Below are positions 7,268 to 13,336 of a stretch of 13,336 nt of DNA, piece after piece (the first letter of the stretch is position 1; each line of letters starts with the position of its first letter). Position numbers and translations under genes: made by a program. The notes below the pieces were generated by a model, which was not told the DNA's origin, made no database searches, and saw only the letters and a list, made by a program, of their open reading frames with translations. This stretch comes from JBMOLK01 sp049325575 (GTDB lineage: Bacteria > Bacillota > Clostridia > Acetivibrionales > Acetivibrionaceae): assembly GCA_049325575.1 (NCBI GenBank), contig JBMOLK010000135.1:1-13336 (forward strand). The letters run 5' to 3'.

Positions 7268-10200
7268 TTATTTTAAAGAATTAAAGAAGTCTTCCAAATC
7301 CTGCTCTTGCAGTTCTGAATCACTATAATCACTTAATGTCATTTCAGTACCTTCTTTATCTATACAATGCTCAATTATTTTTTGGATTATGATTCGATAT
7401 TCCTCAATAAAATCCATAATCGTAGACTCATTATACTCTTTGGTGCTGTAACTTACAGATATTCTTAGACGTCCCTCTACTACCATGCTTACTATATCCA
7501 AAGCGTATGCTTTTTCTGATTCAGGACTTATCGGACTGCCCACATTTAAATCTGCTATCTTAAATATTGGTCTGTTGGTATTTTGTTCAAACTGACCTAA
7601 ATAGTTAAAACATATATCTGGCGCAAGCTTAAACTCTATTTCTTCTCCGCTTTTCTTAGCACCTAGATACTTTATAATTCCATATCCTACGCCTTTATTT
7701 GGAATTCGTCTTAACATCTCCTTTGTTGTTCTAAGCAGATAGGATATATCATCTGCATTCTCAATATCTAAAATTACTGGATATAAAGATGTAAACCAGC
7801 CTACAGTCCTTGTTATGTCTATTCCTTCTATTATATCCTCTCTACCGTGTCCCTCAATGTTAACCAACACCCTATTTATTCCAGCCCAGTTTTTTACTGC
7901 ACCACCTAACGCTGCAAGTAGTATATCATTGATTTCAGTATTGTATGCTCTGTTTACTTCCTTAAGAAGCTTAGAGGTGTCTTCCTCAGGCAGTTGAATA
8001 GATATATTTCTACTGTCTTTTATCCTATTCCCATTTATTTCTCTATCCCTAGGAATACTTGGGCACAAAGTAAGCTCTACTTCTTTCCAGTACTTCAACT
8101 CTCTCTTGAATATACTACCTGCATACTCACAAAGCTTTTGCGACCAATCCTTATAAGAAACAGTCTTCATTGGAAGTTGGACTTCTTTTTCTTCTTCCAT
8201 TTGCCTATAAGCTATCTCTATGTCCTCAAAAATAATTCTCCATGATACGCCGTCTATTACAAGATGATGTACCGATATTAAAAGATAATCCCCTCTTATT
8301 GTTTTGAACATGGCTGCCTTTATCAAAGGACCTTTACTTATATCAAAGCTTTTATGCAAAATATCTGCGCGCTCAAGTATTATCCTTTCATACTCTTTTT
8401 CACATGTAAGATCGTATACAGCCATACCAAACAAACTGCCTTTCAAACCTCTGTTTACCTGCCTTACACCTTCATCACTTGATATATATATCATCCTCAA
8501 AGCATCATGGTGTTGTACTATTTGATCAAGTACAACCTTAAGTACTTCTTCTCTAAACCCATCTTCTTTATATAGCATCACTGCTTGATTCCAATGATGC
8601 ATGTTTGTAAAGTTTCTTTCAAAAAACCATATCTGTATTGGTGTAAGCGCTGCCTCCCCTTCTACAATTCCCTGGCCTGCAGAGTCCGACATCAACTTAA
8701 CATATTCAGCTAACTCCCTTATTGTTGGATTCTGAAAAATATCTTTTGTCTCAAAGGAAAGTTTATATTTATGCAACCTTGACTGTATCTGAATTACTTT
8801 TATAGAGTCTCCTCCCAAGGAGAAAAAGTTATCATCTATTCCTACTTTGTTAATTCCCAGTACTTCTTTCCAAACTTCAACAAGACTTTCTTCTAACTTA
8901 TTACGGGGCGCTTCATATTCTACACCCGTTTTTATATATCCACCCGGCTCGGGAAGTGCTTTTCTATCTATTTTTCCGCTAGCTGTAAGGGGTATTTCTT
9001 CTATCTTCATAAAGTATGCCGGCATCATATAATCTGGCAATTTCTTCAACAGGTATGTCCTTAGTTTGTTTATTGAAAGCTCCTCTGGAGACACATAATA
9101 TGCACAAAGAAACCTGTCTCCTCCTTTATTTTCTCTAAGTGTTACAACAGCTTCCTTTATGTTCTCATACTCTAACAGGTGGCTTTCTATTTCTCCTAAC
9201 TCTACCCTGTAGCCTCTTATTTTTACCTGATGATCTATACGCCCTAAAAACTCAATATTACCATCAGGAAGCCACCTTACCAAGTCTCCTGTCCTGTATA
9301 ACCGCTCCTTGGGTAAACATGTGTTGTTTACAAACTTTTCTTCACTTAACTTCGGTCTGTTTAAATAACCTCTGGCAAGACCCGCACCAGCTATGCATAG
9401 TTCCCCAGGTATCCCTATAGGCTGTAAGCAATTGGATTTGCCTAATACATATACTCTGACATTATCTAGAGGTCTTCCGATAGGAACATTCGTTTCACAG
9501 CTCAAATTCCTTAGAGGATAATATGTAGCATAAATTGTAGCCTCTGTTGGCCCATATATATTAACCAATTCAACCTCTCTTAACAAGCTATAAAATTTGT
9601 TTACCAGCTCTTTAGGGATTGCTTCACCTGCCGCAAAAATATACTTTAATGATTGCAGCTTTGATACATCCTTGTAAGGCAGCATGCTTATAAATGCATT
9701 TAGCATTGACGGAACAAAATTCATGTGAGTAACCTTATATTTCTCTATAGCTTCTACTATGCCTTCGGTATCTTTTTCCATTCCTTTGCTTAGAATAGCC
9801 AGCCTTCCATTCTCATGAAACCATCCGAATATTTCTGCTACAGACACATCAAAGGTAAAGGCTGTCTTAAAAAGATAGACATCCGATTCCATTAGTGGGT
9901 ATCTCTTTTGCAAAGCTGTTAATATGTTTACCACACTTGAATGCTCGATCATTACACCTTTTGGTTTGCCTGTAGATCCAGAAGTATAAATAACATATGC
10001 CACATCAGAAGGATATCCCTTTTCTATAAAATTTGAACAGTCTCTACGGTATATATCTTCATCCTCCAATTCAACAACATGCGTATCAAAGGACACATTT
10101 CTTTTTAATAGGTGCTTTTGAGATAACAGTATCTTTGAACCGCTGTCATTTAGCATATATGAGGCTCTTTCATCAGGGTAGTCAGGACTTATAGGAAGAT

Positions 10201-13200
10201 ATGCTCCTCCTGCTTTCAATATACCCATTATACCTACTACCATTTCTAATGAGCGGTCTGCCATTATCCCTACGATACTCTCTGCTCCTACTCCTTTCTC
10301 CTTTAGAAATCTTGCCAGTTGGTTGGACTTATTATTCAGTTCCTTGTATGTTAAAGTACTTCCGTCAAACATAACGGCTATATTGTCCGGTTTCTTTTCC
10401 ACAGCTTCTTCAAAAAGCTCGTGAATAGTCTTATTGAAAGAATACTCCGATTCTGTTCTATTAAATTCGTATATTAGTTTTTGTTTTTCTTCATTGGAAC
10501 TCATGTCTAAATTATTAATTTCGGTCAGAGGATTTTGGCATATACTTTTCAAAATATTTGTAAAGTGCTGGGACAATCTTTCTATGGTTTCCTGCTTAAA
10601 TAGTTTAGTACAGTATTCTATGCCAAACTCTATCTTTTCATCTGTATCTACCGCACTCAATGAGATGTCAAACTTGGACGTGTTGCCCTTAAATCTGTAA
10701 GGCGAAACCTTAAGCGCCCCTGCATTAAGCTCTTTAAAGTCAACATTTTGCAATACAAAAATAGTATCAAACAAAGGACTCCTGCTTATATCCCTTTTTA
10801 TATTAAGCTTTTCCACCAACTGTTCAAACTGGTAGTCCTGATTTTGGTATGCTTTTAAAGCATTCTCCCTTACCTCATGCATAAACTGTATAAATGTTTT
10901 TTTGCCATCAGGAAAATTCCTCATAGCCAGAGTATTTACAAACATACCAAGTACATTTTGAAGATCATCATGAGTTCTATTTGCCACCGGTGTACCTACC
11001 ACTATATCTTCCTGTCCGGTATACCTGTAAAGCAAAACATTATAAGCAGCAAGCATGACCATGTATAGTGTAACACCGTTTTGTTCAGCTAGGGCTTTCA
11101 ACCGTTTGCTCATATTTTTATCAATACTAAAATAAAACGTCGTTCCTTCAAAACTACGACTTGATGGTCTCAAGTAGTCTGTAGGTAAATTGAGGACAGG
11201 TATTTCTCCGCTAAACCTTTCAAGCCAGTACCTTTCCTGTCTTTTAAGCACCTCGCTTTCAAAGACCTCATTTTGCCACACCGCATAGTCCTTATACTGT
11301 ATTCTAAGCTGTGGCAAACCCTCACCATTATATAGTTTTGAAAACTCTTGAGTCAAAATAACTGCAGCAGATACCCCATCCGATATAATATGATGCATAT
11401 CCACCAGCATTGCATGCTTGTTATAATCAAGCCTTATAAGATCAACCCTGAGTATTGGTGCCATGCTTAAGTCAAAGGGACGTATGAACTGCTTTATTTT
11501 TGATTCAAGCTCACTTTCCTCCACCTCACTATATTCCAATTTAAAATCGACTTCTTCAAATATTTCCTGAACAGGATTATCATCCACAAGTTTAAATCTT
11601 GTCCTGAAAGGTTCGTGTCTTACTATGAGCTTCCTAAATACACTCTCTACTCTTTCTCTATCCAAATTACCTTCAATAATAGTTACTGAAGGTGTATTGT
11701 ATACAGTATTCTTTTCTCCCATATGATTTAGTAGGAACATTCTCTTTTGTGCAGACGATAATGGATAATAATCTCTTTTATCCACTGGATTTATTGATGA
11801 AAAGATGCTTTTATTTGCATTCTGAACATATTCCGAAACATCTTTTATGGTTGACTTTTTAAACAGAATAGACAAAGGCATCTCGGCTTGAAATTCTTTA
11901 TGTATTCTAGATACAAGAATTGTTGCTTTCAGCGAGTGTCCACCAAGTTCAAAAAAATCGTGGTTTATCCCAGGTTCATTTTTTAACGATAAAATCTCCT
12001 GCCAAATACCAGCCATTTTTTTCTCTATCTCATTACGGGGTGCTTCATATTCTACCCCCGTATCAATGTCTCCGCCTGGTTCTGGTAGAAGTATTCTGTC
12101 CACCTTTCCGTTATGTGTAACTGGAAACTTGTCCATCCTAACAAAGTATGTAGGTATCATGTAGTCCGGCATTTCATCCGATAGATGCTTTCTTAAGTCT
12201 GCTATTAAAAGTTCCCTTAGCGATACAATATATGCACAAAGATAATTGTTTCCCGACTCATCTTCTCTTGCCAATACAACAGCTTGTCTTATTTCTTTAT
12301 GCGCTAATAGGCAATTTTCTATTTCCTCCAGTTCAATTCTAAAACCCCTTACTTTTACCTGATGGTCCGATCTTCCTAGGAACTCTATAGAACCATCCGA
12401 CAGCCACCTACCCAAATCCCCGGTTTTATACATCCTTTCGCCTTTAACAAAAGGATTTGACATGAACTTATCTTTAGTTAATTCAGGCTTGTTAAGGTAT
12501 CCCCTTGCTACCCCAATACCTGAAATATATATCTCCCCCGGCACCCCAACCGGCAGTACTTTTCTTTCGCTGTTCAGTATATATATCATAGTATTTTCTA
12601 TAGGTTTCCCTATAGTTATACGGGATTTATCCTGAAGATCTCTACAAATGGTTGCTACCACAGTACACTCCGTTGGCCCATACTCATTAACAAGTTCCAA
12701 GCTCTTATTTTTCCTAACAGTCTCCTCTACAATCTTAGGAGGTATTCTCTCCCCAGCCAATGTAACAATCCTTAAACTCTTGGCCTCATCTATTGTTATG
12801 CAGTCCATAATAGCACTATATAAAGTAGGTACTGCTATAAAGTGGGTTATCTTATGCACTGAAATTAAATACTTTATTGCAACCGGATCACTTGCTTCTT
12901 CGTCCCTCATAAGTATAATCTTAGATCCTGATATAATGGGGGTAAAAAGACCCGTTACAAAACCGTCAAATGCAAACGAAAATGTTTGAAGAACACTATC
13001 AGTGTGACCAAGCTTGTACTCATCTCTTCGCCACCTTATACGGTCAGACATGCTTCCATGCTCTACCATTACACCTTTAGGCTTTCCTGTCGTACCCGAG
13101 GTATATATTATATATGCCAAGTCTGAAGGTTTGTTTATATCAACCAAACCTGTCTTGTCCTCGTGATATGATTCATTATTATAAAGGTAGATTTTTTTAA

Positions 13201-13336
13201 TATCAATATCTTCAATGCATACATAACCCTTATCCATCAAAAGTATTTCTGCTTGACTATCTTCCAGCATGAATCTTATCCTATCATAAGGATAAGAAGG
13301 GTCAATAGGTAGATATGCTCCCCCTGCTTTTAATAC
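7268..13336 (-). CDS. Non-ribosomal peptide synthetase, A(partial)-T-C-A-T-E, 5' end beyond window
   Basis: Large modular peptide synthetase, 2022 residues visible, counted here from the right edge. The frame is open to the edge and begins inside adenylation motif A2 (LKAGGAYLPID), so the start codon and probably further domains lie outside; the Met at 13270 is internal (RIRFMLEDS) and is not the start. Domains in order: adenylation about 1-429, carrier (Ser468), condensation about 520-955 (HHIISDG at 648-654), adenylation about 958-1465, carrier (Ser1511), epimerisation about 1560-1995 (HHLVIDG at 1690-1696), then a C-terminal docking tail. It activates amino acids as adenylates, loads them on phosphopantetheine arms, joins them and epimerises the last residue. 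The stop is TAA at 7268-7270, 51 bp before the next NRPS gene on the same strand, so the two are probably co-transcribed. No frameshift was seen. The first pocket resembles a tyrosine code; the second is unassigned. Confidence 0.97.
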   Translation of the reverse strand, partial: VLKAGGAYLPIDPSYPYDRIRFMLEDSQAEILLMDKGYVCIEDIDIKKIYLYNNESYHEDKTGLVDINKPSDLAYIIYTSGTTGKPKGVMVEHGSMSDRIRWRRDEYKLGHTDSVLQTFSFAFDGFVTGLFTPIISGSKIILMRDEEASDPVAIKYLISVHKITHFIAVPTLYSAIMDCITIDEAKSLRIVTLAGERIPPKIVEETVRKNKSLELVNEYGPTECTVVATICRDLQDKSRITIGKPIENTMIYILNSERKVLPVGVPGEIYISGIGVARGYLNKPELTKDKFMSNPFVKGERMYKTGDLGRWLSDGSIEFLGRSDHQVKVRGFRIELEEIENCLLAHKEIRQAVVLAREDESGNNYLCAYIVSLRELLIADLRKHLSDEMPDYMIPTYFVRMDKFPVTHNGKVDRILLPEPGGDIDTGVEYEAPRNEIEKKMAGIWQEILSLKNEPGINHDFFELGGHSLKATILVSRIHKEFQAEMPLSILFKKSTIKDVSEYVQNANKSIFSSINPVDKRDYYPLSSAQKRMFLLNHMGEKNTVYNTPSVTIIEGNLDRERVESVFRKLIVRHEPFRTRFKLVDDNPVQEIFEEVDFKLEYSEVEESELESKIKQFIRPFDLSMAPILRVDLIRLDYNKHAMLVDMHHIISDGVSAAVILTQEFSKLYNGEGLPQLRIQYKDYAVWQNEVFESEVLKRQERYWLERFSGEIPVLNLPTDYLRPSSRSFEGTTFYFSIDKNMSKRLKALAEQNGVTLYMVMLAAYNVLLYRYTGQEDIVVGTPVANRTHDDLQNVLGMFVNTLAMRNFPDGKKTFIQFMHEVRENALKAYQNQDYQFEQLVEKLNIKRDISRSPLFDTIFVLQNVDFKELNAGALKVSPYRFKGNTSKFDISLSAVDTDEKIEFGIEYCTKLFKQETIERLSQHFTNILKSICQNPLTEINNLDMSSNEEKQKLIYEFNRTESEYSFNKTIHELFEEAVEKKPDNIAVMFDGSTLTYKELNNKSNQLARFLKEKGVGAESIVGIMADRSLEMVVGIMGILKAGGAYLPISPDYPDERASYMLNDSGSKILLSQKHLLKRNVSFDTHVVELEDEDIYRRDCSNFIEKGYPSDVAYVIYTSGSTGKPKGVMIEHSSVVNILTALQKRYPLMESDVYLFKTAFTFDVSVAEIFGWFHENGRLAILSKGMEKDTEGIVEAIEKYKVTHMNFVPSMLNAFISMLPYKDVSKLQSLKYIFAAGEAIPKELVNKFYSLLREVELVNIYGPTEATIYATYYPLRNLSCETNVPIGRPLDNVRVYVLGKSNCLQPIGIPGELCIAGAGLARGYLNRPKLSEEKFVNNTCLPKERLYRTGDLVRWLPDGNIEFLGRIDHQVKIRGYRVELGEIESHLLEYENIKEAVVTLRENKGGDRFLCAYYVSPEELSINKLRTYLLKKLPDYMMPAYFMKIEEIPLTASGKIDRKALPEPGGYIKTGVEYEAPRNKLEESLVEVWKEVLGINKVGIDDNFFSLGGDSIKVIQIQSRLHKYKLSFETKDIFQNPTIRELAEYVKLMSDSAGQGIVEGEAALTPIQIWFFERNFTNMHHWNQAVMLYKEDGFREEVLKVVLDQIVQHHDALRMIYISSDEGVRQVNRGLKGSLFGMAVYDLTCEKEYERIILERADILHKSFDISKGPLIKAAMFKTIRGDYLLISVHHLVIDGVSWRIIFEDIEIAYRQMEEEKEVQLPMKTVSYKDWSQKLCEYAGSIFKRELKYWKEVELTLCPSIPRDREINGNRIKDSRNISIQLPEEDTSKLLKEVNRAYNTEINDILLAALGGAVKNWAGINRVLVNIEGHGREDIIEGIDITRTVGWFTSLYPVILDIENADDISYLLRTTKEMLRRIPNKGVGYGIIKYLGAKKSGEEIEFKLAPDICFNYLGQFEQNTNRPIFKIADLNVGSPISPESEKAYALDIVSMVVEGRLRISVSYSTKEYNESTIMDFIEEYRIIIQKIIEHCIDKEGTEMTLSDYSDSELQEQDLEDFFNSLK
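7271..7345 (-). other. C-terminal docking tail (COM donor-like)
   Basis: The last 24 residues after the E domain contain TLSDYSDSEL followed by an acidic, amphipathic DLEDFFNSLK end. The pattern T-x-S-D-[FY]-S followed by an acidic helix is what I recall from the donor communication segments at the end of the TycA and GrsA E domains. The partner would be the N-terminus of the next protein. The fit is by eye only. Confidence 0.7.
7352..8659 (-). other. Epimerisation domain b
   Basis: It opens with LTPIQIWFFERNF. The catalytic-type motif HHLVIDGVSWRI (residues 1690-1701) ends in SWRI rather than the condensation-type continuation. Further E-domain marks are NIEGHGRED, TRTVGWFTSLYP and, near the end, FNYLGQF. 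E domains interconvert L and D forms of the carrier-bound residue, and the following condensation domain selects the D form. All motifs are present, so I expect it to be active. Confidence 0.94.
8693..8923 (-). other. Carrier (thiolation) domain b, E-partner type
   Basis: Motif NFFSLGGDSIKVIQ; Ser1511 (codon 8804-8806) is the predicted phosphopantetheine site. The Asp before the serine (GGDSIK) is typical of carriers that work with an epimerisation domain, which follows directly. Confidence 0.93.
8942..10465 (-). other. Adenylation domain b, pocket DVANFAIIYK (substrate unassigned)
   Basis: Complete adenylation domain: A1-type LTYKELNNKSNQLAR, A2 LKAGGAYLPI, A3 YTSGSTGKPKG, A5 NIYGPTE, A7 YRTGDLVRW, A8 RGYRVELGEIE, A10 SGKIDRK. 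Pocket residues aligned to PheA are D235 V236 A239 N278 F299 A301 I322 I330 Y331 K517. Asp235 and Lys517 are kept, so an alpha-amino acid substrate is expected. I do not recognise the signature as any standard code I can recall, and I leave the substrate open. The residue should be converted to the D form by the E domain of the same module. Confidence 0.9.
10475..11779 (-). other. Condensation domain b (LCL-like)
   Basis: It starts at YYPLSSAQKRMFLL (motif C1) and contains the catalytic motif HHIISDGVS (residues 648-656, second His 649), YKDYAVWQ, the C5 motif VGTPVANR, and a C7-like segment (RSPLFDTIF). It joins the donor on carrier a to the amino acid on carrier b. The SSAQKR opening and the carrier without an E domain upstream fit the subtype that takes an L-configured donor; the subtype call is an inference. 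Confidence 0.93.
11819..12046 (-). other. Carrier (thiolation) domain a
   Basis: Peptidyl carrier domain with motif DFFELGGHSLKA; Ser468 (codon 11933-11935) is the predicted 4'-phosphopantetheine attachment site. The GGHSLK form is the type usual before a condensation domain, which matches what follows. Confidence 0.93.
12050..13336 (-). other. Adenylation domain a (partial), tyrosine-like pocket DGTITAEVVK
   Basis: The visible part starts at motif A2. It has the A3 loop (YTSGTTGKPKG), the pocket helix (SFAFDGFVTGLF), A5 (NEYGPTE), A7 (YKTGDLGRW), A8 (RGFRIELEEIE) and the A10 lysine (NGKVDR), so it should be active. Aligning by eye to the gramicidin synthetase PheA numbering gives D235 G236 T239 I278 T299 A301 E322 V330 V331 K517. 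From memory, the published tyrosine signature DGTITAEVAK differs at one position only. Tyrosine or a close aromatic is my inference for the residue of this module. No epimerisation domain follows its carrier, so the residue should stay L. Confidence 0.85.

Larger units (their letters stand above)
7738..13336. repeat. Diverged direct repeat, right copy of an A-T-C-A-T-E dimodule
   Basis: This copy pairs with 1-5611. Matching landmarks sit at nearly constant offset: first A3 loop, first carrier serine and condensation His at 7725 bp; second A3 loop at 7722; second GPTE motif, carrier serine and epimerisation His at 7737. Short identical DNA blocks recur, for example GATGTAAACC and CATAGTCCTTATACTGTAT on the plus strand. 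The copies are diverged rather than fresh. Confidence 0.8.

Noticed and set aside
13268..13270. ATG at 13270 as the start of the first synthetase
   Set aside because: The frame continues upstream to the edge with the conserved motif LKAGGAYLPIDPSYP, so this Met is inside the adenylation domain.
1..13336. CRISPR array, tRNA, rRNA, insertion sequence, phage genes, riboswitch
   Set aside because: I saw no short regular repeats, no tRNA-like or rRNA stretches and no transposase or phage-type coding. Apart from 51 bp the window is continuous NRPS coding sequence.

Overview
The window lies entirely inside a multi-protein non-ribosomal peptide synthetase (NRPS) assembly line, transcribed on the minus strand (right to left). 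The sequence is AT-rich. The coding frames use many ATA, AGA/AGG and other A/T-rich codons, and strong AGGTGAG-type Shine-Dalgarno spacing is present. This points to a low-GC Gram-positive bacterium. A clostridial genome seems the best guess and a Paenibacillus-like bacillus the alternative; this is an inference from composition and domain style, not an identification.

Layout, in transcription order. (1) Positions 13336 to 7268 hold the 3' part of a first NRPS gene, whose 5' end lies beyond the right edge. The visible 2022 residues read A(partial)-T-C-A-T-E and end in a short C-terminal docking tail. (2) A 51-bp gap (7267 to 7217) carries a small inverted repeat and a strong ribosome binding site. 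(3) Positions 7216 to 1 hold a second NRPS gene with its true start but no stop in the window. The 2405 visible residues read C-A-T-C-A-T-E(partial). No stretch over 300 bases lacks a gene. No tailoring enzyme, transporter, regulator, thioesterase, promoter, terminator, RNA gene or mobile element is visible.

How they work together: the first protein activates and joins residues through its last two modules (a, b) and epimerises the residue of module b. It should hand the D-configured peptide to the N-terminal condensation domain of the second protein through a tyrocidine/gramicidin-style pair of communication (COM) segments. The second protein adds two residues (c, d) and again ends in an epimerisation domain, so at least one further NRPS protein with an N-terminal condensation domain is expected to the left. 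The visible peptide order is residue(a)-D-residue(b)-residue(c)-D-residue(d).

The most notable structure is a diverged direct repeat of an A-T-C-A-T-E dimodule. Window 1-5611 corresponds to 7738-13336 at an almost constant offset of 7722-7737 bp, and the difference is concentrated in the adenylation pockets. Binding-pocket residues read by eye give DGTITAEVVK (tyrosine-like), DVANFAIIYK, DGSSVAEIAK and DVCYLGGICK. I cannot assign the last three with confidence, so the product may be unfamiliar.
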